A stretch of 25,950 nucleotides of DNA from Dehalococcoidales bacterium (lineage in GTDB: Bacteria; Chloroflexota; Dehalococcoidia; Dehalococcoidales; GCA-2688105). The notes beneath the pieces were generated by a model, which saw only the letters and a list, made by a program, of their open reading frames with translations, was not told the DNA's origin and did no database searches. The DNA lies in NCBI GenBank assembly GCA_030640255.1, contig DAOWJS010000087.1, positions 1 to 25,950 of the forward strand. Reading direction: 5' to 3'. The translations under genes were made by a program, and so were the position numbers. Shown piece after piece: positions 14,581-22,048 of this stretch. Each line of letters begins with the position of its first letter. Position 1 is the first letter of the stretch.

Positions 14581-15293
14581 AGCAGTTTACTGGTTTCCCC
14601 GCCAAGATGCAGTTTACCCCCCTACCCAATCTTTTCTTCAGCAGGTTACTGCCCCAAATCAGCGATATGGCTGAGCTAAAGACAACCCTCCATATTTTTG
14701 AGGAACTTTACCGTAAGCGGGGCTATCCCCGCTTTGTCACTTATGGAGAGCTTTTGAGTAATACCAGCCTGATGAGTAGCCTCAGGGAGGCGGCCAAGCC
14801 ACCTGATGAGGTATTGCGTAATGCCCTGGAGATGGCTACCGGGCGGGGAACTATCCTTCATATCGCCTTGGATAGAGATGGAGTCACCGAGGATATTTAT
14901 TTTCTCAATACTGAGGATAATAGACAGATGGTAGCCAAAATTCAAAATGGTGAATTTCAGCTTCCTGGACTCAAAGCTGGGGGACAGGCTTATATTGAGC
15001 TTGAGGAGCCGCCTGACATCTTTACCCTTTATGAACAGAACATTGGGATGCTAACCCCGATGATTGCCGAGGAGTTGAGCGAGGCAGAGAAGCTTTACCC
15101 GGTAGACTGGATTAGAGATGCCATTAAAGAGGCGGTTAACCAGAACAAGCGTAAATGGAGCTATATCTCAGCAATTTTAGAGAGCTGGGTATCGGAAGGT
15201 AAGGGTAGTGGAGCATATAAGCGAGATTCTGCGAAGAAGACAGACCCAGATAAATATATCAAGGGCAAATATGGACACATGGTCAGGCGCTGA
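14577..15293 (+). CDS. DnaD-domain replication-initiation protein
   Basis: A 238-aa protein. The C-terminal DnaD_2-type domain (about 150-209) is clear: YEQNIGMLTPMIAEEL, then LYPVDWIRDAIKEAV and KRKWSYISAILESWVSEGK, holding the family's YEQN-x-G-x-LTP and W-x-Y-x-x-x-IL-x-x-W pattern. Residues 1-145 form a less conserved domain probably used for self-association. The tail after 209 is basic. In Firmicutes DnaD acts with DnaB/DnaI to load the helicase at oriC and at restart; a comparable role is likely here from the operon position. It starts in ATGA overlap with dnaB, and its end overlaps the following gene by 23 nt. Confidence 0.85.
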   Translation: MKQFTGFPAKMQFTPLPNLFFSRLLPQISDMAELKTTLHIFEELYRKRGYPRFVTYGELLSNTSLMSSLREAAKPPDEVLRNALEMATGRGTILHIALDRDGVTEDIYFLNTEDNRQMVAKIQNGEFQLPGLKAGGQAYIELEEPPDIFTLYEQNIGMLTPMIAEELSEAEKLYPVDWIRDAIKEAVNQNKRKWSYISAILESWVSEGKGSGAYKRDSAKKTDPDKYIKGKYGHMVRR

Positions 15294-16629
15294 GGAGCCA
15301 GAGCCATCACCCAGTTCACTCTGTCCTATCTGCAAAGGGGCTGGATTCGTTTATGCTGACGTTCCGGTTGGGCATCCTGATTTTGGCAAGGCACTGCCGT
15401 GCCGCTGCACCCGGGAAGAATCAAATAGAGAGCGCCAGAACCGCTTGCAGCGCTATAGCAACCTGGGTTCACTGACCCGTTTTACCTTTGATGACCTGCT
15501 CCCTGAGGGGAGAAGTGGTGACCCGGTTAGTCAGGAGCAATTTAAACGGGCTTATGAGGCCGCCAAGGCATTTGCTAAAGACCCCAAAGGATGGTTAGTT
15601 CTGGCTGGCTACAGTGGCTGCGGCAAGACACATCTGGCAGCGGCTATCGCCAACGAGCGCATTAGCCATGGCTACCCGGCATTCTATATCACCACCCCTG
15701 ACTTGCTCCACCACCTACGTTCCACCTTTAATCCAGATAGCGAAATAGCGTATGGCGAGTTCTTTGACCAGGTGCGTAACACCCCCTTACTCATCCTTGA
15801 TGATTTAGGGGTGCAAGCTGGCACCCCATGGGCTAAGGAAAAGCTGGACCAGTTGCTGAATCACCGCTTTAATAACGAACTGCCCACGGTAATTGTTACC
15901 ATAACCCCCATCGAACAGCTTGAAGACCGGATACGCACCCGTCTGACTGACCCTGATTTGTGTCGGGCATACGTGGTTAAGGAGAAACAAGTCTCATCAG
16001 AATATAGCTGGGGTCCAGAGTTTGAACTGCAAAAAACAATGACCTTTGACAATTTTGACCGGAAGCGGGTTAACCTGCTGCCGGAGCAACAAGAGAACCT
16101 GGCGGAGGCATTCCGTTTAGCCTTTGACTTTGCCAAATCATCCGAAGGCTGGCTGGTATTTATGGGTGTTACTGGCTGTGGTAAGACCCACTTAGCGGCG
16201 GCAATCGTTAACTATCGCTATCAGTCCAACCAGCCGGCTTTGTTTGTAGTGGTGACTGAGTTTCTTGACCACCTGCGCTCCACCTTCAGCCCGGATAGTA
16301 AGGTATCCTATGACCAATTATTTGAAAAGGTAAAGACGGCGCCTCTGCTCGTCCTGGATGACTTTGGTGAGCAGACAACTACCCCCTGGGCACGGGAAAA
16401 GCTCTATCAGGTTATTAACTATCGCTATAATGCCCGGTTGGCGACAGTAATCACTACTCGCTACTCATTAGAAGAAATTTTAGAGCAGATTGAGGTCTCC
16501 ATTAGTTCTAGGCTGGTTGACCCCAAAATCAGCACGCCATTTAATATCATTGCCCCCGACTACCGGGGTGATTTACGCCCCAGCCAAAGGAAAATATCCC
16601 GCGGGGGCAAGAAAGGGCGCTGGAGATAA
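15271..16629 (+). CDS. DnaC-like helicase loader with two tandem AAA+ domains
   Basis: A 452-aa protein from ATG at 15271 (AAGGG 5 nt upstream). A longer frame from 15208 would overlap the DnaD gene by 86 nt and adds nothing conserved. An N-terminal zinc knuckle has CPIC (18-21) and CRC (44-46), as in DnaI/DnaC-type loaders. Two AAA+ domains follow. Domain 1 (about 65-240): Walker A GYSGCGKT (113-120), Walker B LLILDD (173-178), Arg finger in RTRL (224). Domain 2 (about 255-430): Walker A GVTGCGKT (299-306), Walker B LLVLDD (359-364), SSRL (414). The halves share long blocks (HLRSTF, PDS, TPWA-x-EKL), so this is an internal duplication. Usual loaders have one AAA+ domain in about 250-300 aa. 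The likely role is loading the DnaB encoded upstream. Confidence 0.87.
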   Translation: MDTWSGAEEPEPSPSSLCPICKGAGFVYADVPVGHPDFGKALPCRCTREESNRERQNRLQRYSNLGSLTRFTFDDLLPEGRSGDPVSQEQFKRAYEAAKAFAKDPKGWLVLAGYSGCGKTHLAAAIANERISHGYPAFYITTPDLLHHLRSTFNPDSEIAYGEFFDQVRNTPLLILDDLGVQAGTPWAKEKLDQLLNHRFNNELPTVIVTITPIEQLEDRIRTRLTDPDLCRAYVVKEKQVSSEYSWGPEFELQKTMTFDNFDRKRVNLLPEQQENLAEAFRLAFDFAKSSEGWLVFMGVTGCGKTHLAAAIVNYRYQSNQPALFVVVTEFLDHLRSTFSPDSKVSYDQLFEKVKTAPLLVLDDFGEQTTTPWAREKLYQVINYRYNARLATVITTRYSLEEILEQIEVSISSRLVDPKISTPFNIIAPDYRGDLRPSQRKISRGGKKGRWR

Positions 16630-16665
16630 AAAGTCCGGGCGGAGGTAAATATCCCAAGCTTGGGT

Positions 16666-16694
16666 TTGCATATTTAACCGCCATTTAGTAAAAT
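16666..16694 (+). promoter_or_regulatory. Promoter of the HNH nuclease gene
   Basis: TTGCAT (16666-16671), 17 nt, TAAAAT (16689-16694), 34 nt before the HNH start. The -10 overlaps a CCATTT-AGTA-AAATGG inverted repeat (16681-16696) that might end the upstream operon or bind a regulator. Confidence 0.4.
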
Positions 16695-16727
16695 GGGTAA
16701 GTTTTGGTATAGAAAGAAGCCTTAAAG

Positions 16728-17234
16728 ATGATAAATCTTCCTGTCCTAGTGCTAAATCAGAACTATGAGCCGCTTAATGTATGTCGAGTTCGGCGGGCGG
16801 TAGTGCTGCTTTATCGGGGTAGGGCTGAGATGCTAGAGAATGGCTCAGGATTCATTCACTCAGCCAATCGTATCTTTCCCGTGCCTTCGGTAATACGATT
16901 AGACTATTTTATTAAGCGTCCCCGGCCTGAGAGGAAGCTAACTCGTCTTGAGGTTTTTAACCGCGACCAATATACCTGTCAGTATTGTGGTCGGGAGACT
17001 CAGCAACTTACCCTAGACCATGTCGTTCCACGATACCGGGGCGGTCAACACACCTGGGAGAATGTGGTTAGTGCCTGTATACCTTGTAACCGTCGTAAGG
17101 CAGGCAGAACCCCTAGCGAGGCCAGGATGAAATTAACTCACTCGCCTTCTCTCCCTCGCGGTAACCTGCTTTTTTATATCCCTTCTCACTACCTACAAAC
17201 CCAGGAAGGGTGGCAAAAATACCTCCCTCAGTGA
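16728..17234 (+). CDS. HNH endonuclease family protein
   Basis: A 168-aa protein with a conserved N-terminal half (PVLVLNQNYEPLNVCRVRRAVVLLYRG), typical of a widespread HNH family in Cyanobacteria, Chloroflexota and Actinobacteria, followed by an intact HNH module. Zinc ligands are Cys84/Cys87 (CQYC) and Cys117/Cys120 (CIPC); the catalytic core is LDHVVPRYRGG with Asp97-His98, then TWENVVSAC with Asn112. The target is unknown; the family is chromosomal and usually not within a restriction cluster. The start has only a weak ribosome site (AAAGAAG). It converges on ricT with just 8 nt between the stop codons. Confidence 0.88.
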   Translation: MINLPVLVLNQNYEPLNVCRVRRAVVLLYRGRAEMLENGSGFIHSANRIFPVPSVIRLDYFIKRPRPERKLTRLEVFNRDQYTCQYCGRETQQLTLDHVVPRYRGGQHTWENVVSACIPCNRRKAGRTPSEARMKLTHSPSLPRGNLLFYIPSHYLQTQEGWQKYLPQ

Positions 17235-17242
17235 AAATCGGC

Positions 17243-18073
17243 TTAACCTTCTTCCCCCGGCGCCGGTGATGAACCTTCGTCAATGGTAATCTCACTGAGG
17301 GGCAATTCCACGATGGCTTGGCTTTCCAGTTCAACCGATACTGTTTCCTTTAGTGGGTTGCTACCAACTACGCTGGCTATTCCCATAGGTGTAGACACTT
17401 GCTGCCCCTTCTTGGGCATTTTCTCCTTCCTGGCACGGTATTGCTCATTCTCATAAACCAAGCAGCACAGCAAGCGACCGCAAACCCCTGAAATCTTCAT
17501 TGGGTTAAGGGGTAAATCCTGCTCCTTGGCCATTTTGATAGCCACCGGGGTGAACTCGCTTAAGAAGCTCGTACAGCAGAACAGACGACCACACCGACCA
17601 AAGCCGCCTATCAGCTTGGCTTCATCCCTTGGCCCTATCTGTCGTAGCTCCACCCGTGTTTTAAGACGGCTAGCTAGTTCCCGAACCAGCTCACGGAAAT
17701 CAACCCTCTCGGCAGCACTAAAGAAAATAGTAAGGCGACTGCCATCAAGATTGTACTCAGCCGATATCAGCTTCATTGGTAGCTCTAGTTTCGTAATCAG
17801 CTGACCACACTCAACTAGAGCCTCTCTCTCTTTATCCTCAAGTTCTTGGGCGCGCTTAATATCCTCAGGTTCTGCCTTGCGCACCACTCGCTTCAACGGC
17901 GTGGGCACCTCACTGGTCAGTACTTGTTTAGGAGAGATGACCACTCGCCCTAGCTCTAAGCCGCGGCTTGTCTTAACTACCACATAGTCATTTCCCTCGA
18001 GGTCAATACCTGCCGGGTCGAAGTAGTATACTTTACCGGCTCTTTTGAAGCGGACTCCAACAATCTCAGCCAT
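17243..18073 (-). CDS. ricT: PSP1-domain protein RicT (YaaT)
   Basis: A 276-aa PSP1 family protein. In Bacillus RicT (YaaT) joins RicA and RicF in an iron-sulfur complex that assists RNase Y mRNA processing and the phosphorelay. Residues 1-60 form the N-terminal beta domain (VGVRFKRAGKVYYFDP, GLELGRVV). The cysteine pairs are intact: GRCGRLFCC (Cys161, 166, 167) and GVCGRLLCC (Cys198, 203, 204). PSP1 proteins are widespread outside spore formers, and the RicA/RicF partners are not in this window. Its ATG overlaps the holB stop by 8 nt (18066-18073), and the holB-ricT pairing is also found in Firmicutes. Confidence 0.92.
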   Translation of the reverse strand: MAEIVGVRFKRAGKVYYFDPAGIDLEGNDYVVVKTSRGLELGRVVISPKQVLTSEVPTPLKRVVRKAEPEDIKRAQELEDKEREALVECGQLITKLELPMKLISAEYNLDGSRLTIFFSAAERVDFRELVRELASRLKTRVELRQIGPRDEAKLIGGFGRCGRLFCCTSFLSEFTPVAIKMAKEQDLPLNPMKISGVCGRLLCCLVYENEQYRARKEKMPKKGQQVSTPMGIASVVGSNPLKETVSVELESQAIVELPLSEITIDEGSSPAPGEEG

Positions 18074-19127
18074 ACTTTACCGAAAATTGGGTAGCGGGAT
18101 TTTCCCCACTACGCTTCTCCTTTCTAGGTATACTAAGCATTAACACCTCCAGCACCAGCCGTGGACTGGCATTCTGCTTAAGCTGTTCCTCAGCCGCCTG
18201 AACACTACTAAGAAAAGCCCTTATTTGAGCTAGGCTATAGTCCCCGGCTATCTTAATAAGCGGGGCTTCAAGGTCAACGTTGGTAATATCATCACTGCAG
18301 CCTACCTTAACTAACATAAGGTCGCGCCAATAATCAAGCCATAAATCCAGTATCTCATAAACTCCATCCCGGCTCTGATTAAACTGGGCTACCAATTGGG
18401 TAGCATAGGCAAAACGCTCCTCATAATCAGCATTGATAATATCAAGCAACCTGTCTATCCGCTCGGCACGCTGCTGAAGCAAGCTATCATCAAGGGCGGC
18501 TGAGAATGCCCAGCCGGGACAGCCATGGGAAAGCCTGGCTATAAGTCTGGCTTTTGGTGGCTCAATACCCCGGCGGTTATTAAGGGCGACCTCTATCTCG
18601 GTGGTAGCTAGGGGAGGTAACTCCAGTCGCTGGCAACGGGAAATAACAGTGGCCGGCAGAAGCCGCTCATTGGTGGTTAGCAGGATAAAGAGCACCTTGC
18701 CTACCGGCTCCTCCAGGGTCTTGAGCAGGCAGTTAGCGGCTTCATTTGACATAATCTCAGCCCCATCAATAATAAATACCTTATACTTACCCTCAAAAGG
18801 CGGCAGGTTAGCTGAATGCTGGAGTTGTCTAATCTGGTCGATACTGATTTCCACCTGGGACTTAGCCCCGGCGGAATTGGTATTACGGGTCAAGCCTATA
18901 ATCTGGACATCGGCGTGCTTGGCTGAAGCTATTTTTTGACAAGAAGGGCACTCACCGCAGGGCGGCTCATCTGCCTCGCAGTTCAGTGCCTGAGCTAGAT
19001 TTAGCGCCAGGGTCATCTTACCTACATGAGGGGGACCAATAAAAAGATAGGCATGAGCCACCGTTCCTCTCTCCAGACTATGCTGGAGCAGGGATACGAC
19101 TCTGGTTTGCCCGATTACCTGCCACAC
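18066..19127 (-). CDS. holB: DNA polymerase III delta-prime subunit
   Basis: A 353-aa clamp-loader subunit. N-terminal AAA+ module: GQTRVVSLLQHSLERGTVAHAYLF, GPPHVGKMT at the Walker A place (31-39), zinc site Cys50-Cys57-Cys60-Cys63 (CGECPSCQ), IDGAEIMSNEAANCLLKTLEEP, and the sensor/Arg-finger block TVISRCQRLELPPL. A helical C-terminal part follows. Unlike E. coli delta-prime, the P-loop is nearly complete (GPPHVGKMT), so nucleotide binding is possible. The motif set also occurs in DnaX (tau/gamma), but the length, the lack of a tau extension and the lysA/ricT neighbours favour delta-prime. The start is GTG with GGAG 8 nt upstream. Confidence 0.87.
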   Translation of the reverse strand: MWQVIGQTRVVSLLQHSLERGTVAHAYLFIGPPHVGKMTLALNLAQALNCEADEPPCGECPSCQKIASAKHADVQIIGLTRNTNSAGAKSQVEISIDQIRQLQHSANLPPFEGKYKVFIIDGAEIMSNEAANCLLKTLEEPVGKVLFILLTTNERLLPATVISRCQRLELPPLATTEIEVALNNRRGIEPPKARLIARLSHGCPGWAFSAALDDSLLQQRAERIDRLLDIINADYEERFAYATQLVAQFNQSRDGVYEILDLWLDYWRDLMLVKVGCSDDITNVDLEAPLIKIAGDYSLAQIRAFLSSVQAAEEQLKQNASPRLVLEVLMLSIPRKEKRSGENPATQFSVKYG

Positions 19128-19150
19128 GCTAAAGTCTCCTGTCTTACTAT

Positions 19151-20455
19151 CTAAATTAAATCACACCTGGTCAGGTCGTCAAAGGTTTCCCGGCGCCGAA
19201 TAAGATGTGCCTTACCCTCCCTGACCAGAACAATGGCTGGCTTAAGTGAGGCGTTAAAATTGCTTGCCTGTGGCAGGCAATAGGCACCGCAGTCGGGTAT
19301 GGCAATAATATCGCCGGCTGAAACCGGGGGCAGATTAATATCCTTAATCAATATATCACCCGACTCGCAGAACTTGCCAGCAATAGTAACCTTCTCCGTA
19401 TTCCCTTCCTGCATCTTATTGGCTACCACTGCTACATATTTAGCACCATAAAGGGCAGGGCGGATATTGTCAGCCATACCACCATCTACCGAGACATAGC
19501 GCCTGATACCGGGTATGTCTTTAATCGCCCCTACCTTATATAGGGCTACCCCTGCCTGTCCTACTATTGCCCTCCCTGGCTCAACCACCAGCCGGGGTAG
19601 GGGCAACTTCAGCTCCTGGCATTGGCTGATAATCTTAGCCGTTATTGCCTCAGCGTAGGCAGAGGCGGGTGGGGCTGGAGAATCCAGGGTATACTGAATA
19701 GCAAACCCGCCACCGACATTCAGTTCCTTGAGTTCAAAATCATATTTCGGCTTCATTTCAGCGGCAAAGTTGAGTATAAGCTCAATAGCCTGCTCATACG
19801 GCTCAATCTCAAAGATGAGGGAACCGATATGAAAGTGCAGTCCGACTAGGTTCAGGTTAGGCGCTGACCGGGCAGTGGCTACAGCTTCTTCGCCGCTGGA
19901 TAAGGGGAGACCAAACTTGCTGTCAATGGTGCCGGTGGCAATATACTGATGAGTATGGGGGTCTACCCCGGGCGATAGGCGCAGCAGTATATCGGGTATA
20001 TAGCCTAGCTCTTCGGCTATTTCGCCCAGCATTTTAAGCTCGTGGAGATTGTCCACTACTATGCGACCAATATGCCACTCCAAAGCCAGCCTGATTTCCT
20101 CGGCTGATTTATTGTTGCCATGGAAATAGACCCTGTCCAGGGGAAAACCAACTGATTGAGCAATACTGAGTTCCCCGGCAGAGACGACATCCAGTCCCAG
20201 CTCCTCCTCCTTCAATATGAGCGCCAGAGCCCGATTTATAAAGGCTTTACAGGCATAGATAACCGTAGTATCAGCATAGCGCTGACCAAATTCGGTTTTG
20301 AACTCGGCGCACTTACCGCGCAGGCTGAGTTCATCAAAGAGATATAGTGGTGTGCCGAACTCAGCGGCTAGCTCTACAGTATCACAGCCGCCAATTATGA
20401 GGTGACCCTGCCTGTCCACCTCAGCAGTTAACGGAAATAGAGGAAGTCGGGACAT
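19151..20455 (-). CDS. lysA: Diaminopimelate decarboxylase LysA
   Basis: A 434-aa PLP enzyme that decarboxylates meso-diaminopimelate to L-lysine. Fold-III decarboxylase motifs: VIYACKAF with PLP-Lys70; HFHIGS (207-212); GGGFAIQY (248-255); EPGRAIVG (292-299); KFCESGDIL with Cys363 from the partner active site; and the C-terminal GAYCLPQASNFN. The open frame runs upstream to 20695, but those 80 extra residues include repeat-derived sequence and none of the family, so I start at ATG 20455. A second ATG at 20458 touches AAGGAG directly; either may be used. Its stop lies 24 nt upstream of the holB start, in the same operon direction. Confidence 0.93.
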   Translation of the reverse strand: MSRLPLFPLTAEVDRQGHLIIGGCDTVELAAEFGTPLYLFDELSLRGKCAEFKTEFGQRYADTTVIYACKAFINRALALILKEEELGLDVVSAGELSIAQSVGFPLDRVYFHGNNKSAEEIRLALEWHIGRIVVDNLHELKMLGEIAEELGYIPDILLRLSPGVDPHTHQYIATGTIDSKFGLPLSSGEEAVATARSAPNLNLVGLHFHIGSLIFEIEPYEQAIELILNFAAEMKPKYDFELKELNVGGGFAIQYTLDSPAPPASAYAEAITAKIISQCQELKLPLPRLVVEPGRAIVGQAGVALYKVGAIKDIPGIRRYVSVDGGMADNIRPALYGAKYVAVVANKMQEGNTEKVTIAGKFCESGDILIKDINLPPVSAGDIIAIPDCGAYCLPQASNFNASLKPAIVLVREGKAHLIRRRETFDDLTRCDLI

Positions 20456-20465
20456 CATCTCCTTA

Positions 20466-20494
20466 ATGTTAGCAGTGACGACTAGCGAAGTCAA
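20466..20494 (-). promoter_or_regulatory. lysA: Candidate lysA promoter
   Basis: Minus strand TTGACT (20489-20494), 17 nt, TAACAT (20466-20471). The -10 ends only 7-10 nt before the two candidate ATG codons, so a transcript would be nearly leaderless. It fits the idea that the upstream in-frame extension is not coding. Confidence 0.35.
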
Positions 20495-20541
20495 TTTAAT
20501 GTACTCGTTCATATGAGTAGTGACACATAGCCTCTTCTCTT

Positions 20542-20613
20542 TGTCATAGCGAGCCGAAGGTGTAGCAATCTCACCCCCCAGATTGCTTCGTCGTGAAGCT
20601 CCTCGCAATGACA
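20542..20613. repeat. Palindromic REP/MITE-like repeat
   Basis: A 72-bp imperfect palindrome. The outer arms are TGTCATAGCGAG and CTCGCAATGACA, the inner arms AGCAATCT and AGATTGCT, with a C-rich tip. The TGTCATTGCGAG...CGCAATGACA frame resembles interspersed repeats I know from many environmental bacterial genomes, often read through as peptides such as REAPRND. It lies between lysA and a start-less ORF, and frames on both strands enter it. Copy number in the genome cannot be seen from this window. Confidence 0.7.
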
Positions 20614-20620
20614 AACCACC

Positions 20621-20647
20621 CGTCATTGCCAGCCGAACTAGTGAGAT
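20621..20647 (+). repeat. Partial second copy of the palindromic repeat
   Basis: CGTCATTGCCAGCCGAAC, 7 nt after the first element, matches its left end (TGTCATAGCGAGCCGAAG) at most positions and then decays after GTGAGAT. A truncated copy beside a complete one suggests tandem insertion or a deletion through the repeat. Confidence 0.5.
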
Positions 20648-20951
20648 AAGGCCACGGGATGTCAGTATATACGAAATAAATGCTGAGGTTGTCAAGGCAA
20701 TAACTCTCCTTGAAGAGCAACTATCATATAGCTACTCATGTCAAGATGCTGAGACTAAATGGATTATAGAAAATAACATTCCTAGCCAAATAGGAGGTGG
20801 ACTTCTGACTCAGGCAAAGAAGGAAGTCATTATTGAGAATCTTAACGATGTTTACATAGAATACCGAGAAGCGTTTTCCGAAGTAATACCTAGGCTTGAG
20901 CTTGTTTTGTCTAAACTACCCAAGGACGATATTATTTTCAGCTTACAATAG
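20648..20951 (+). pseudogene. ORF fragment truncated at its 5' end by the repeat
   Basis: About 98 codons of ordinary-looking helical protein sequence (NAEVVKAITLLEEQL, WIIENNIPSQIGGGL, LNDVYIEYREAFSEVIPRLE) run to TAA. Within this part there is no in-frame ATG, GTG or TTG; the only start is a TTG at 20583 inside the repeat, which would prepend LRREAPRND-type repeat translation. I do not recognise the family. The simplest reading is the 3' part of a gene whose beginning was lost when the repeat arrived or when an element excised. A functional fusion using the repeat's start cannot be excluded. Confidence 0.5.
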
Positions 20952-21034
20952 GAGCATAGTGCTTTAGGCTATCTTCAAAGCGGAATGCAATTTGACAGTC
21001 CTCTGGTCTTTTGGCTGCGGCTTAAATATAAAAG
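20952..21034. other. Short spacer, nothing recognised
   Basis: The 83 bp between the truncated ORF and the tRNA fragment. I see no gene, promoter or strong repeat. Confidence 0.5.
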
Positions 21035-21076
21035 TGGCAGCGGCTGGATTTGAACCAGCGACCAAAGGCTTATGAG
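21035..21076 (-). tRNA. 3' fragment of a CAU-anticodon tRNA (not a complete gene)
   Basis: Minus strand: anticodon loop CTCATAA, the 3' side of the anticodon stem, variable loop, a perfect T-arm (GCTGG-TTCAAAT-CCAGC), then acceptor strand CGCTGCC and discriminator A. Sequence upstream of the loop does not form the anticodon 5' strand, D-arm or acceptor 5' strand, so only the 3' half is present. Anticodon-loop-to-3'-end fragments are what tyrosine-recombinase integration into tRNA genes leaves behind. The intact source (a Met- or Ile2-type tRNA beginning near GGCAGCG) is predicted but not seen here. Confidence 0.75.
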
Positions 21077-21083
21077 TGTTGGG

Positions 21084-21102
21084 ATTTGTCAATATTTGTC
21101 AA
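21084..21102 (+). repeat. 9-bp direct repeats beside the tRNA fragment
   Basis: ATTTGTCAA occurs twice, at 21084-21092 and 21094-21102, separated by one T, 8 nt past the tRNA fragment. Short direct repeats flanking a tRNA core resemble integrase arm-type sites. A GTAACA/TGTTAC inverted repeat (21103-21125) follows directly and may serve as the end of the neighbouring minus-strand gene. Confidence 0.5.
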
Positions 21103-21130
21103 GTAACAATCTGACGGACTGTTACCTGTG

Positions 21131-21964
21131 CTAGTGAACACGCCTTCTTCTAAACAGAGACATGAGCCACAGCAAGGCAATTATGCCCATAAAGGGGAAT
21201 GGTCGGGCCGTAGCGCCCCCTCCAGCCTGGGTAATAGCAACTGAGGGCGCCGTAGATGGTTTTAATGGAGCTATGGCTTCTTCACCTATTTCATAGGCAG
21301 CTAGCTTAACATTGATAAATTCCTTGGGTGCCCAGCCTAAAGGGTTATTCTTACCTGTTGCCTCAGCCCAGACCCAGCCCGGCTCGCCCTCTAGCTCAAA
21401 AACGGTGATTGCCTTTTTATAGTCAGGCAGGTAAACCAATGCCGCAGTATGCCCTAAGCCAACCACTATAGCTGAACGGTATCCAGCTCCCTTATACATA
21501 ACCGCCAGCAGCACCGCGGAGTCTTCACAGTCACCGTAACCAACCCCGTTCTGGTCAATAATAGTCGCCAGCTCATCGGCATTCTGGGCAAACTCATCAT
21601 ATTTAAACTGCTCCACATCAGAGGCATAGTTTACCCTGTCCCGGACGAAGCAAAATATCTTCTCTGCCCTCAGCAATGGGTCTGGATATTGGGCGGCGAG
21701 TTGCTCACCCAGGCTGTAGGCTACCGCCGAGTCTTCCCCCAGACTCTCAAAGGCTATAACCGGGCGGAAGGTCGCCTCACCTATCTGATAAAAGCCGTCT
21801 TCACCACAGGCTCTAGTTCTACATATTCCCCAGTCATCAAATACATCACCGTCTGTCTCATGGAAACCAGCCGACGGAGTCGCCGACGCATAACCGGTAG
21901 CCGCTAAACCAGCAACCAATATCAAGAGCAAACTCAGTAAAACCTTAATCCTGTTCATCACCAT
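21131..21964 (-). CDS. Secreted transglutaminase-like protein with C-terminal TM/Arg tail
   Basis: A 277-aa protein. The N-terminus MNRIKVLLSLLLILVAGLAATGYASA is a signal peptide. The central transglutaminase-like fold (about 80-215) has a full candidate triad: Cys146 in GYGDCEDSAVLLAVMYKGAGY, His172 in GHTAALVY and Glu201 in WVWAEATG. Members act as proteases or cross-linkers of the cell envelope; the substrate is unknown. The C-terminus has a Gly/Ala/Pro-rich spacer, then PFPFMGIIALLWLMSLF and RRRR, i.e. a motif, TM helix and arginine cluster like sortase- or exosortase-type tails, or a simple membrane anchor. The start could be ATG 21964 or the better-spaced ATG 21958 (8 nt after GGAG). 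Confidence 0.8.
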   Translation of the reverse strand: MVMNRIKVLLSLLLILVAGLAATGYASATPSAGFHETDGDVFDDWGICRTRACGEDGFYQIGEATFRPVIAFESLGEDSAVAYSLGEQLAAQYPDPLLRAEKIFCFVRDRVNYASDVEQFKYDEFAQNADELATIIDQNGVGYGDCEDSAVLLAVMYKGAGYRSAIVVGLGHTAALVYLPDYKKAITVFELEGEPGWVWAEATGKNNPLGWAPKEFINVKLAAYEIGEEAIAPLKPSTAPSVAITQAGGGATARPFPFMGIIALLWLMSLFRRRRVH

Positions 21965-22048
21965 AACTCCAGGAGGTCATTCACCGAAGGCTATCCTACT
22001 TTATAAAGGGCGATTAAACTAGGCTCTCGCCCTCTTTATTTAATTCCT

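Noticed and set aside
15208..15270. Longer start for the DnaC-like protein
   Set aside because: It would overlap the DnaD-domain gene by 86 nt and the added 21 residues have no family features; ATG 15271 has AAGGG at suitable spacing.
20456..20695. N-terminal extension of lysA by 80 residues
   Set aside because: The extra residues include translated palindromic repeat and match nothing expected of LysA; a ribosome site lies at 20459-20464 directly before the internal ATGs.
21035..21120. Complete tRNA gene
   Set aside because: No 5' acceptor strand, D-arm or anticodon 5' strand can be found upstream of the loop on the minus strand.
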